Shown here: positions 7,980 through 15,794 of the stretch, piece by piece
Numbering within the stretch: the first letter of the stretch is position 1
Layout: every line of letters begins with the position of its first letter
Source of the DNA: CAYOVG01 sp964407285
GTDB taxonomy: Bacteria > Desulfobacterota > Syntrophobacteria > Syntrophobacterales > Syntrophobacteraceae
Assembly (NCBI GenBank): GCA_964407285.1
Contig: CAYOVG010000068.1
Coordinates: forward strand, 1-22,835
Reading direction: 5' to 3'
Length of the DNA stretch: 22,835 bases
Made by a program: the position numbers and the translations under genes
Notes under the pieces: generated by a model
Told to the model about the DNA's origin: nothing
Seen by the model: only the letters and a program-made list of their open reading frames with translations
The model's database searches: none

Positions 7980-10088
7980 TCAGTTCACTGCCGCCACATC
8001 CTCCAGTCTGAACTGTTCCACCAGGTCCTTCAGCGCTTGCGACGACTTCATGAGATCGATCGTGTTCGAGTTGATCTCCCCTATGGAGTTGCTGGTCTGT
8101 ATGGCGCCCTCGTTGATTTCCCTAAGCGCCGTCAGCACCTGTTCCCCTGCCGATTCCTGCTGGAGGGTGGCCATGGAGATCTGCCTGGCGGCGCTCAAGG
8201 TGGCGTCGGCGGCGTCCACGACGGCGCGAAGCCGTTGCGCGGTCTGGTCGGATTGCGCCAATCCTTCCATCACCTTCTGAGCGCTCTTTTCCGACACCAT
8301 CACAAGGCGGTTGATGTCGCTCTGTATGCTTACGATCGTGTTGTCTATTTCCTCGGTCGATCCCATTACGGTATCCGCCAGTCTGCGGATCTCGCCCGCC
8401 ACGACACCGAATCTTCTGCCCGCCTCCCCGGCGCTCGATGCTTCGATGGCCGCATTGAAGGCGATCAGTTTCGTCTGGTCGGCAATGCTGTTGATGATTT
8501 GCATGATCCTGGCGATGTCCTTGGACTTCTTTCCGAGCTTAATGATTTCCTCGATGTTGGCCTGATTGTCCTCTGCAATTTCCTTCATCTTCTCCGTGAC
8601 GGTAACGACCGCATCGGCTCCGCTCCTCGTATTGTCCAACGCCTTTGTGGCGATCTTGACCACGGAACCGGAGTATTCCGATATCTGCCTGGACGAGGCC
8701 GAAAACTCCTCCATGGTGGAGGTGATCTCCGCCACGGAAGCAGACTGCTCGGCCAGTACTGCCGCCTGTTCCTCTATCGCCGCCGATATCCGGGCAATGG
8801 AGGAATTCACCCCGGTGGCGGCGATGTTCACTTTTCCGATGATGTGGCTCAACTCCTTCACCATCTGATTGAACGAATCCGACATCGTCCGAAGCTCCTC
8901 GCCGGAAGCGGCCCCCGTCCCGGATTCATCGATCCGGTCCTTCAGCCCCCTCAAACCATAGGCAATTCTATGTGTTTCGCCGGTGAGTCTCCGGAGAGGG
9001 CCGACTATGCTCCGTCCGATTGCGGAAACGAGCAGAACCGCTACCCCCAGGGCCAGCGCGGTTGCGCAGAGCGCAATAATCCTGTTGTGCCGGTAGTGGG
9101 CTATCCGCCTCTCCAGCAGAATGTCCAGTTCTTCTGCCGTCACGGACCAGAGTTTATAAGCATCTTCGCGGGCTTTGCCCCCCAATGCGGCGAACCGCTC
9201 CGGCTCCGGAGCTACGCCTCCGTTCCCGGACTCCCCGGCCCCGATTGCCTTCAAAGCTTCAATGAATTTCGAATTGCTCTTCCTGTACTCCTCCAGGGCA
9301 GGAGGAACCCTCTTCTGAAGCGATTCGCTGATCCCGTGGAAGTTCGCGTCCTCGTTCAGTGCGGTCTTCAGACTCGACGTGATTCTATCGAGGTCCGACT
9401 CGCCGAGTAAAGACGCCTGTACGAAAGCCTGCACGCGCTCTTCGGTACTGAACTCCCCCTTTCTCAAACGGTCCTCGAAGGAAGAGATCGCCTTGCCGAG
9501 CCTGTCCTGGGTTTGGGGCAGAGCCAGGAGCGTTGCATCCATGAGGTAGTAGCTGTCGAGGTCCGGGTCGAGAATGAGATTCGATGTGTCGCCGCTATGG
9601 GTTATGGTGTTGCGGATGTCCCCGATCAGCGTGTCGTGGTGCTCGGCGATCTCTCTCGGGCTCATCTCCCTCCACGATTTGGCGGCTTCCCATTTGCTCT
9701 TGAGCGCCGGCGCCCGTAGATGGCTTCTCCCTCTCTTCCCCAGTCCTTCCTCCGTGAATTGAAGATCTTCGCCGAGTCTCCCGTCCACGTCGCTCAAATC
9801 GCTGAAAGCCTTGTCGATCTTCTGCTCCATGGCGGTAATCTCATCCAGGGCGCCGCCGCCGGCTACAATGTGCAGGCGCGCCATTCTCTCATGCTCTGGA
9901 AGATAGTGGAGCAACACTTCCAGTGGACGCTGGTACTCGTTCCCGTAGGTCTCGAGGCGGGCGAACCGGATGCTGTAGTTGATTCCCGTAATGACGAAGT
10001 AGAGCAGCACGGAGATGGGGAGCGAGAACACGATGCTGCTGATCCATAGTTTCGTGGAAATCCTGAGCCTTCCGAAGGAATTGAACAT
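7980..10088 (-). CDS. Methyl-accepting chemotaxis protein (large periplasmic domain, HAMP, MCP signal)
   Basis: This is a 702-residue inner-membrane chemoreceptor that would signal through CheW/CheA. TM1 is near residues 14-34. It is followed by a roughly 300-residue, mostly helical periplasmic region with a segment NLILDPDLDSYYLMDATLL, a motif I associate with helical sensor domains of proteobacterial receptors. TM2 lies near 330-352 and leads into a HAMP segment (VGPLRRLTGETHRIAYG). The cytoplasmic hairpin tip reads ADQTKLIAFNAAIEASSAGE, near residue 540. It is a recognised variant of the usual AFQTNLLALNAAVEAARAGE. No C-terminal CheR-tethering NWETF is present. The ATG at 10088 follows a strong AAGGAGG. 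It lies about 285 bases downstream of the M42 peptidase gene on the same strand. The ligand is not predictable from the sequence. Confidence 0.95.
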   Translation of the reverse strand: MFNSFGRLRISTKLWISSIVFSLPISVLLYFVITGINYSIRFARLETYGNEYQRPLEVLLHYLPEHERMARLHIVAGGGALDEITAMEQKIDKAFSDLSDVDGRLGEDLQFTEEGLGKRGRSHLRAPALKSKWEAAKSWREMSPREIAEHHDTLIGDIRNTITHSGDTSNLILDPDLDSYYLMDATLLALPQTQDRLGKAISSFEDRLRKGEFSTEERVQAFVQASLLGESDLDRITSSLKTALNEDANFHGISESLQKRVPPALEEYRKSNSKFIEALKAIGAGESGNGGVAPEPERFAALGGKAREDAYKLWSVTAEELDILLERRIAHYRHNRIIALCATALALGVAVLLVSAIGRSIVGPLRRLTGETHRIAYGLRGLKDRIDESGTGAASGEELRTMSDSFNQMVKELSHIIGKVNIAATGVNSSIARISAAIEEQAAVLAEQSASVAEITSTMEEFSASSRQISEYSGSVVKIATKALDNTRSGADAVVTVTEKMKEIAEDNQANIEEIIKLGKKSKDIARIMQIINSIADQTKLIAFNAAIEASSAGEAGRRFGVVAGEIRRLADTVMGSTEEIDNTIVSIQSDINRLVMVSEKSAQKVMEGLAQSDQTAQRLRAVVDAADATLSAARQISMATLQQESAGEQVLTALREINEGAIQTSNSIGEINSNTIDLMKSSQALKDLVEQFRLEDVAAVN

Positions 10089-10329
10089 ACCGCCTCCTTA
10101 TTTGCGTCTTCGGCATCCCGTTCCGGCCGTGCCGGAGCCGGACATCGCGGCGCCGGGCTTGTGCCGCGGGGAGAGGAACTATGCCGGGTATTGGCTGTAA
10201 AGCATATGAATACCAGAATGGAGCCGCTTCTCAAATAGACAAAATTGTAAGAAGGCTTATTATCGGAACCGGATGCTATGTCTTGGGATATGATAACCGG
10301 GAAGGCGGCGTCGGGTATCGAGGAAAGCC

Positions 10330-10353
10330 GGAGGGGAAGCGCGCTTCCCCTCC
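10330..10353. terminator. Perfect 24-bp palindrome after the M42 peptidase gene; possible terminator
   Basis: The 12-base arm GGAGGGGAAGCG is followed immediately by its exact reverse complement, 20 bases past the M42 stop. As RNA it would form a very stable GC-rich hairpin. The minus-strand continuation (GGCTTTCCTC) has only a short U-run, so it is not a textbook intrinsic terminator. It may be a 3' stabiliser or separate the peptidase from the chemoreceptor downstream. Confidence 0.5.
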
Positions 10354-10372
10354 CTCCGGATGATGATCCCCT

Positions 10373-11467
10373 CTACTCCTCGCAGGCCGTAAAGCTGCCG
10401 ACGGTGCTCTCATCGAGCGTTTCCAGGAGTTTGAGAACAAGATCGAGTGCGCTGAGGTAGTCTTGTATGTTTATGATGGTATTGTGTGTATGGATATAAC
10501 GGGCCGGTGTTCCGATGACGATGGTAGGAACGCCGATTCCGTGCAAATGAATGGCATGCGCATCCGTACCGCCGCTTTTGCGAACGGCGACCTGGTGGCG
10601 GATGTTGTTTTCTTTGGCCAGCTTTACGGCGTGCCGGACCAGCTTCGGATTCATTATCGCGGAGGGGTCCATCACTCTGATCTGCGCCCCCTTTCCCAAA
10701 GCGCCCTGGCGTTCCTCCTCGGGTACGGAAGGCAGATCGTCGGCGGGCGAACCCTCCAGCACGATGGCCACGTCCGGGTTGACGCCGTACGCTGCCGTTC
10801 GCGCGCCCCGCATGCCCACTTCCTCCTGGACCGTTCCCACGCCGCACACAGTGTTGGGATGAGCAACATCCTCCAGTTTCCGCATGATGTGGGTCATCAA
10901 CGCGAGGCCGCAACGGTCGTCAAAAGCTTTGCACAGCAAAAAATCGGGATTATGCAAGGGAGTGAAACCGCTGTCGGGAACGATGAAATCACCCGGCCGG
11001 ATTCCGAACCGGTCTCGAACGTCGTCGGAATCGACCGCTCCCACGTCGATGAACATATCATCGATTTTCATGAGTTTGTCCCGTTCGGATTCGGTGAGGA
11101 AGTGGGGTGGCTTGGCTCCGATGACCCCGAGTACATCGCGGTTTTCCCCGGTTCGAATCCTCACCCGCTGGGCAAGGAGAGTGTGCGGCCACCAACCGCC
11201 CAGGGGGACGAACTTGATGAGGCCGCTCTTGGTGACGGCATGAACCATGAATCCGACTTCATCCATGTGGGCCGCCAGCATGACGCGAGGCTTATCCGCG
11301 CTTCCTCTTCTTACGCAGATGACGTTTCCCGATCTATCGGTCGTAACATCGCCGCCGGCTTCCCTGCGAACAATACGCCGCAATTCACCTTCGGAACCGG
11401 GAGCGCCGTGCGCCTCCCCCAATTCGGACAACAGTCTTATCGCCGTTTCTCTATTTCCGGCATCCAT
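10373..11467 (-). CDS. M42 family metallo-aminopeptidase / glucanase-like peptidase
   Basis: This is a cytoplasmic di-metal aminopeptidase of the M42 (TET/FrvX/YsdC) family, expected to trim peptides as a large oligomer. Visible family motifs are AAHMDEVGFMV (first metal His and catalytic Asp), KAFDDRCG (bridging Asp), VQEEVGMRGA (catalytic Glu and metal Glu), SGGTDAHAIH, and RYIHTHNT (last metal His). The length of 364 residues is typical. The frame opens with a GTG at 11476. The ATG at 11467 has a better placed GTGGGA, so I start there. It follows the hibernation factor gene by 55 bases on the same strand, suggesting co-transcription. A role in recycling peptides during slow growth is plausible from the neighbour but is inference. 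Confidence 0.93.
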   Translation of the reverse strand: MDAGNRETAIRLLSELGEAHGAPGSEGELRRIVRREAGGDVTTDRSGNVICVRRGSADKPRVMLAAHMDEVGFMVHAVTKSGLIKFVPLGGWWPHTLLAQRVRIRTGENRDVLGVIGAKPPHFLTESERDKLMKIDDMFIDVGAVDSDDVRDRFGIRPGDFIVPDSGFTPLHNPDFLLCKAFDDRCGLALMTHIMRKLEDVAHPNTVCGVGTVQEEVGMRGARTAAYGVNPDVAIVLEGSPADDLPSVPEEERQGALGKGAQIRVMDPSAIMNPKLVRHAVKLAKENNIRHQVAVRKSGGTDAHAIHLHGIGVPTIVIGTPARYIHTHNTIINIQDYLSALDLVLKLLETLDESTVGSFTACEE

Positions 11468-11522
11468 GTATCCCACCCTCGGTCTTCAATTCGGCCAAAT
11501 CCGTTATCGGGCCATTCGCCCG

Positions 11523-12053
11523 TCAGTCCACGCTAACAGTACTTGCCATGGCGCCTTTGTCTCCAACACCCTCAACATAGCTCACCGTCGTTCCGACCTC
11601 AAGGTCTTCGAACTTGACGTTCAGAACACTGTTCCTGTGGAAATACACTTCCCGTCCCTCCGGCGTGGCGATAAACCCATACCCTTCTTCGTGGAATATT
11701 TTGCTTACGTGTCCCAACGGTTTTTCCACATGCACCTTCACATCGCCACGCTGTTTTGCGGCATACTCCTTGAGTTGCCGGATAGCCGTATCGAAGGCTT
11801 TCGTTATCGCAACATGAAGGTTTTCATGAGGCTCGCGGTTAACGATGAGTTCTCCTCCGGGCACGGTCATGTCGATGCGTATCTGGTAGGAGACGCCGCT
11901 TTGCCTGCTCCGGTGCGGAACTTCGGCCACTACCCTGCAACCTATGATCTGGTCGTAGAAAGTGTCAAGTTTTCTGGCCTTCTCACGAATAAGGTCTTCC
12001 ATATCATCCGTAAGCTCGATATTACGCGTGCTGATTTCCAGAGGAACTCTCAT
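11523..12053 (-). CDS. HPF/RaiA-type ribosome hibernation factor fused to a cold-shock domain
   Basis: This is a 176-residue two-domain protein. Residues 1 to about 105 match the HPF/RaiA fold (MRVPLEISTRNIELTDDMED, then the KLDTFYDQI helix), which binds the small ribosomal subunit and blocks mRNA/tRNA sites in resting cells. Residues about 112-176 form a cold-shock domain. Its RNA-binding motifs are near-canonical: EEGYGFIATPEGREVYFHRN contains RNP1 (GYGFI) and RNP2 (VYFHRN). The usual dimerising C-terminal domain of long HPF is absent, with the cold-shock domain in its place. The ATG at 12053 follows AGAAGGGTG. The M42 peptidase gene lies 55 bases downstream. Fusions of this type are known in proteobacteria, where their specific function is little characterised. 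Confidence 0.9.
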   Translation of the reverse strand: MRVPLEISTRNIELTDDMEDLIREKARKLDTFYDQIIGCRVVAEVPHRSRQSGVSYQIRIDMTVPGGELIVNREPHENLHVAITKAFDTAIRQLKEYAAKQRGDVKVHVEKPLGHVSKIFHEEGYGFIATPEGREVYFHRNSVLNVKFEDLEVGTTVSYVEGVGDKGAMASTVSVD

Positions 12054-12648
12054 TTTTCACCCTTCTCTCAATTGAATTCAGGTTTGGAATAAAGAGGAAC
12101 CGTTTCCTCACCGCTTCGTCATGGTGAATCCTGCAGAACCTGGTGATTCTATCGGTGTGAACAGCATGCATATAACACCTATAAGATAATGCGTTATCGG
12201 ATGTATTGGTATAAAAAAAGACGGAAAAATGGAAAAGACCGTGCAACAGCGCGGATCTGCTTATGAAAGTGCCGAGGCCGGAACTCCGTGAACTGATGGA
12301 AACGCGGGGCCTGCGTATGCGTGCTTGTCTATTTTCGTTGCATGTAGGCGTATGACATGGTAAAAGGATTTGTACATGTTTTTGCATGAGAGATGATCGG
12401 GTTATTTGCTGCTGTGGTGTCGTTTCCTTTTGAAATTTCCTACTCTTTCTTCCTTTGCTTTTGGACGATATTTGGGGTTCCCGAGGGATCGGGCCTCGGC
12501 GCCTGCCCTTAGGGTGAGTTGATCTTCTTGCGCCGGCTTTTCCAGATTTTCGGCGGCCCCGCTTTGATCGGCGGGGTGGAGAGTTCGTCCCCGCGCTATT
12601 TTTCGGCATGGTGCGGTGGACTCGGGTCCATGGCGTTCATCCCGTTAT
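12054..12648. other. Gene-poor gap between divergent hibernation factor and Cache gene
   Basis: About 600 bases without a convincing gene. A frame on the minus strand (12022-12609) is highly basic, has no family resemblance and overlaps the HPF start, so I reject it. Hairpin-like spots are CCGAGG/CCTCGG (12481-12499) and CCCCGC/GCGGGG (12557-12576), neither with a U-tract. An AT-rich stretch at 12170-12215 contains GATAA-CGCA-TTATC on the minus strand and probably includes the hibernation factor promoter, which I cannot place firmly. A small RNA is possible but not recognisable. Confidence 0.4.
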
Positions 12649-12732
12649 GAGGAGGTGTCCAGGTTGGCTTTGGCGCGTGTATGTCCGGGGAGTAGATCAA
12701 TCAGTACAGTGTTGATCGTTTCAGCACAATGA
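12649..12732 (+). other. Possible 22-codon leader ORF with very strong Shine-Dalgarno
   Basis: GAGGAGGTG (12649-12657), nearly fully complementary to the 16S tail, is followed six bases later by a TTG at 12664. The frame runs 22 codons to TGA at 12730-12732, 39 bases before the Cache-protein ATG. No homology is recognised. It could be a leader peptide, a ribosome standby site, or chance. Confidence 0.25.
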
Positions 12733-12771
12733 TGTGCAAAATGCTTTTTATGTTGGAGGGAGGGAAGGACT

Positions 12772-13233
12772 ATGAAACAACGATTGTCATTCACCGTTTT
12801 CCTGGCGCTGGCGCTTGTTCTCGCTGCAGTTCCCGTAATGGCCCAGGGCAATACTCCTGCCGATGCCGAAGCGATGGTCAAGAAGGCGATAGAATTCTAC
12901 AAGGCGAACGGCAAGGAGAAGACGATCGCAGCGATCAACGATCCGAACGGTGACTTTAAAAAGGGCGAGCTTTACGCCTTCATTTTCGATTTTGACATGA
13001 ACTGCCTGGCCCATCCGGCAAATCCCAAACTCGTCGGCAAGAACCTGGCGGACCTTCAGGACCCGGAGGGAAAGCTCTTCATGAAGGAAATGACCGAAAA
13101 AGCGAAGTCCGGCGGCGGTTGGTCCGATTACAAGTGGAGCAATCCGGAAACGAAAAAAATACAGGACAAATCGAGTTACGTTCTACCCGTGGCGGGAGAG
13201 AATCTCTATATTGGTTGCGGGATATACAAATAG
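12772..13233 (+). CDS. Secreted single Cache-domain protein
   Basis: This is a 153-residue protein with a clear signal peptide: basic start, then the hydrophobic core FTVFLALALVLAAVPVMA, with cleavage likely before QGN near residue 25. The mature part fits a stand-alone Cache_2-type sensor domain. Its N-terminal helix is AEAMVKKAIEFYKANG. It also has the strand pairs FIFDFDMNCLAHPANPKLVG and SYVLPV and a Trp-rich segment GGGWSDYKWSNP. Such domains bind small ligands, often carboxylates or amino acids. No membrane anchor or signalling domain is attached. The ATG follows GGAGGGAGGGAAGG. The next gene, 78 bases on, is a chemoreceptor with no Cache domain, so this is probably its periplasmic ligand-binding partner (inference). 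Confidence 0.85.
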   Translation: MKQRLSFTVFLALALVLAAVPVMAQGNTPADAEAMVKKAIEFYKANGKEKTIAAINDPNGDFKKGELYAFIFDFDMNCLAHPANPKLVGKNLADLQDPEGKLFMKEMTEKAKSGGGWSDYKWSNPETKKIQDKSSYVLPVAGENLYIGCGIYK

Positions 13234-13268
13234 TTCTTTTGCCTGATAGTCTGAACCCGTGACGGATG

Positions 13269-13293
13269 AGCGGGCAGACGCTGTTTGCCCGCT
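13269..13293 (+). promoter_or_regulatory. Intercistronic hairpin between Cache gene and chemoreceptor
   Basis: AGCGGGCA (13269-13276) pairs perfectly with TGCCCGCT (13286-13293) around a 9-base loop. No U-tract follows, so it is unlikely to be a full terminator. It may stabilise the Cache mRNA or cause partial attenuation, giving more soluble sensor than receptor. Confidence 0.45.
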
Positions 13294-13311
13294 TCAGTCG
13301 AGGAGTCGAGA

Positions 13312-14742
13312 ATGCTCCGTATGAATGTTAAGATGAAAATCGCTTCTTTTCCCATTGTGCTCCTTCTCGTACTCTGCGTGGTGGGAGCGGTTTCTTTTTT
13401 TGAGCTCAACAGGCTCAATTCCTCGATAGACAGCATTTATCGCAATTCCAGGGGATGTCAGGACATCTTCACGGCAGTGGAGCAGTTGAAGACAATTCAT
13501 GGGAACACATTCAAGCTGATTGCCTGGACGGTTTCCGATTACCCGACAGCAAAGCTGGACGTGCTGTCGAAGGAGATCCTGAAAGCTGTCCAGGAACTGC
13601 AGGGATTCATCGGCAACAAGGCGCAGACGTCGGACGACCCGGCTGAAAAGGAAGCCTATAAAGGGATCTCGACTGCGTTTGAGCAGTATAGAAAGAAGGT
13701 GGAAGGCGCGATAGACATGGTTGCCGTGGACTCCGGCGCGGCCAGTTCGTTCATGGGTTCCGTGGACGATCAGTTCAAATTCATCAGTACGGAGATGGTG
13801 AAGTGGAACGAAGGAGTCGTCAGGAGTAGCGCCGCTTCCTACGATGAAGCCAAGGCAGGATACAAGAAGGCGATAATGGAATTCGTTGTCGCCTTGCTGA
13901 TTGCAGTTGTGGTGGCGGTCTTTCTGGCTGTCGCCGTTTCCGTCAGTATCATTCGGCCCGTAAATCGCGTCAGCGAGGGTATAGGCGATGGGACGGAGCA
14001 GGTGGTCACGGCGTCGAACCATATGGCCGATTCCAGCCGGCAATTGGCTGAAGGAGCATCCATGCAGGCTGCAAACCTCGAGGAAATATCGGCCGCCATA
14101 GCCCAAATCGCAACTTCGGCCCATGATAACCTCGGATATATTGAAACTCTCGACAAGCTCTCGAGGGATTCTCTCGACAGCATGGAGCACAGTTTCAAGT
14201 CTTTGAACCAGACAGTGGAGACGATGGCCCTCATTAAGGCATCCGGAGAGGAGATGGCGCGTATTAATAAGAGTATCAACGAGATAGCGTTTCAGACCAA
14301 CCTGCTGGCGCTCAATGCCGCTGTGGAGGCCGCGCGTGCGGGGGAGGCCGGAGCGGGGTTCGCGGTGGTCGCCGACGAGGTGAGGAAACTCGCATTGCGC
14401 GCATCCGAGGCCGCACGGCACACGGAGCGGTTGATCGGCGAAAATGCTCAGAACCTGCGTGTCGGGTCGGAACTGATCGAGAGGACCCAGGAAAGCTTCA
14501 AGACTATGGGGGATGACGGCAGAAACGTCATGGAGTGCATCGAGCAGGTCAAGAGCGCGATACAACTTCAGACCCAGGAAATTGAACAGGTCAACACCGG
14601 CATCATGGAGATCGACAAAATGGTCCAGACGAACGCCACTCATGCGGAGGAGTCGGCATCGGCGGCAGAGGAAATGAATTCACAGGCGGAAAGAATGCGG
14701 GACTTCGTCGTCGATTTGCGCGTGCTTGTCGGTGGCGGTTGA
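13312..14742 (+). CDS. Methyl-accepting chemotaxis protein lacking a full HAMP domain
   Basis: This is a 476-residue chemoreceptor. TM1 covers about residues 11-29. The short periplasmic part (about 30-185) is helical, like a four-helix bundle (4HB_MCP) domain. TM2 is near 187-210. Directly after TM2 the chain runs IIRPVNRVSEGIGDGTEQV and on into AEGASMQAANLEEISA, so the usual HAMP linker is missing or vestigial. The signalling tip (about 322-361) is canonical, with AFQTNLLALNAAVEAARAGE, and is expected to bind CheW/CheA. I chose ATG 13312, preceded by GAGGAG. An in-frame TTG at 13285 lies inside the intercistronic hairpin. The gene is probably co-transcribed with the secreted Cache protein. 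A 7-bp periodic repeat starts right after the stop. Confidence 0.93.
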   Translation: MLRMNVKMKIASFPIVLLLVLCVVGAVSFFELNRLNSSIDSIYRNSRGCQDIFTAVEQLKTIHGNTFKLIAWTVSDYPTAKLDVLSKEILKAVQELQGFIGNKAQTSDDPAEKEAYKGISTAFEQYRKKVEGAIDMVAVDSGAASSFMGSVDDQFKFISTEMVKWNEGVVRSSAASYDEAKAGYKKAIMEFVVALLIAVVVAVFLAVAVSVSIIRPVNRVSEGIGDGTEQVVTASNHMADSSRQLAEGASMQAANLEEISAAIAQIATSAHDNLGYIETLDKLSRDSLDSMEHSFKSLNQTVETMALIKASGEEMARINKSINEIAFQTNLLALNAAVEAARAGEAGAGFAVVADEVRKLALRASEAARHTERLIGENAQNLRVGSELIERTQESFKTMGDDGRNVMECIEQVKSAIQLQTQEIEQVNTGIMEIDKMVQTNATHAEESASAAEEMNSQAERMRDFVVDLRVLVGGG

Positions 14743-14812
14743 GTCGGAAGCTGGAAATCAGAAGTCGGAGATCGGACGGCGGCAAGGAAGGCCGGAAGCC
14801 GAAACGTGGAAC
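14743..14812 (+). repeat. Degenerate 7-bp tandem repeat directly after a stop codon
   Basis: Starting at the first base after the receptor TGA, the units are GTCGGAA, GCTGGAA, ATCAGAA, GTCGGAG and ATCGGAC (14743-14777). The pattern then weakens to about 14812 (units such as CCGGAAG, CCGAAAC and GTGGAAC). The period is seven, so it would change frame with each unit and is not coding. Confidence 0.6.
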
Positions 14813-14873
14813 TGAAGCTCATATAGCCCGAGTAGGGCCATGGGGGTCGGCGAAATCAGGCATCCGGTCTCCT

Positions 14874-15293
14874 CTATGATCCTGCCGTACGTAAAGATTC
14901 TTCCTCTGTGGGACTTTCATCCGCCTGTCGTTCGGACGGCGCCGTTGCCGCCATGCCGGCGGTTGCCTCATGCCCCGCGGGAAGCAGTGGGCCGGGAGCT
15001 TCCTTCAGTTTTGCCGCCCGTTGGGCCGCCAGGAGCCGGCGCACGCGAAGATATGGTCTCAACATGAGGGCGATTCCTCCTATGAAGCCGACCAGGGCCG
15101 ACATGAACAGGAGGTTGACGAGAGTCAGGTGGGACACGCCCTTTCCCAGTCCGTAGAGTTCCAGGGAAAAGGCTTGCGGGCTCTGAAATACGACGTAATT
15201 CTGTTGAATGAACAACCCGACAACCGTTAGGATTAAAATGATCGCCAATGCTTTGAAAGCTAAAAACACGATTGCCGGTTTAGACTTTCTCAT
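14874..15293 (-). CDS. LapA-like (DUF1049) membrane protein
   Basis: This is a 139-residue integral membrane protein of the LapA/DUF1049 type, a family linked to envelope or lipopolysaccharide assembly. Two hydrophobic helices are visible: AIVFLAFKALAIILILTVVG (about 6-25) and LLFMSALVGFIGGIALML (about 61-79). The second is followed by a basic RPYLRVRRLL stretch and a long hydrophilic Ala/Glu/Pro-rich C-terminal tail. The frame opens upstream at 15332. The ATG at 15293 has GGAGGAGGGGG upstream and fits the family start. It overlaps the end of the HIT gene by 14 bases, so translational coupling is likely. It is the last gene of a yfcE-HIT-lapA unit that converges on the chemoreceptor gene. Confidence 0.8.
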   Translation of the reverse strand: MRKSKPAIVFLAFKALAIILILTVVGLFIQQNYVVFQSPQAFSLELYGLGKGVSHLTLVNLLFMSALVGFIGGIALMLRPYLRVRRLLAAQRAAKLKEAPGPLLPAGHEATAGMAATAPSERQADESPTEEESLRTAGS

Positions 15294-15780
15294 GAGCCCC
15301 CTCCTCCTTGAAATGGGCCAGAAGCTTATCATATGTCTGCTTTATATGTTCCGGAACGCTCCTGACATCGGAAAACACCGTCATGAAGTTGGTATCTCCA
15401 TTCCAACGCGGAACGATGTGAAAATGCATATGACTCTCGACCCCCGCTCCGGCCGCCGCTCCTATGTTCAAACCTACATTGAAGCCGTTGGGATGCATCA
15501 CTTTCCTGAGGATTGACGTGGAAATCCTCAGCCACTGCATGAGATCGAGCATTTCCTCTTCGTAAAGGTTCTGCAAGTCCGGTACATGCCGCCAGGGAGC
15601 CACCAACAGATGCCCGTTATTGTACGGATACTTGTTCATCAAAACCACGGAAAGACGGCCCCGGTGCAAAATCAACCGCTCCTCGTCCGAAAGCCCGTCA
15701 CCGTCGGGACAGAATATGCAATACGGTTCCCGTTGACCAAGAATGTACTCCATCCTCCACGGAGCCCACAGATTTTCCAT
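15280..15780 (-). CDS. HIT family hydrolase/phosphorylase (AP4A phosphorylase-like)
   Basis: This is a 166-residue histidine triad protein acting on nucleotide phosphoesters such as diadenosine polyphosphates. The catalytic triad reads ESHMHFHIVPRW (His117, His119, His121). The N-terminus MENLWAPWRMEYI with CIFC (Cys21, Cys24) places it in the subgroup that includes the mycobacterial AP4A phosphorylase Rv2613c, rather than the short Hint type (family knowledge, not tested). The ATG at 15780 follows GGGAGGAG. It lies 14 bases after the phosphodiesterase stop and its last codons overlap the LapA-like gene. The three genes form one compact minus-strand operon. Confidence 0.92.
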   Translation of the reverse strand: MENLWAPWRMEYILGQREPYCIFCPDGDGLSDEERLILHRGRLSVVLMNKYPYNNGHLLVAPWRHVPDLQNLYEEEMLDLMQWLRISTSILRKVMHPNGFNVGLNIGAAAGAGVESHMHFHIVPRWNGDTNFMTVFSDVRSVPEHIKQTYDKLLAHFKEEGAHEKV

Positions 15781-15794
15781 TCAGCATCTCCTCC

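Noticed and set aside
7896..9410. 504-codon plus-strand frame opposite the large receptor
   Set aside because: Shadow frame of the minus-strand chemoreceptor, with no domain of its own.
10240..10320. Possible FliA (sigma28) promoter before the large chemoreceptor
   Set aside because: A CCGATAA match occurs on the minus strand near 10260, but the -35 at the required distance is poor and the leader would be very long.
12022..12609. 195-codon open frame on the minus strand
   Set aside because: Very basic, low-complexity N-terminus, no family resemblance, overlaps the start of the hibernation factor gene, and no ribosome-binding site of note.
13294..14643. 449-codon minus-strand frame opposite the HAMP-less receptor
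   Set aside because: Shadow frame. The plus-strand product has the canonical chemoreceptor signature.
14822..14867. 14-codon minus-strand frame with AGGAG just after the LapA-like gene
   Set aside because: Too short, no conservation evidence. Probably chance.
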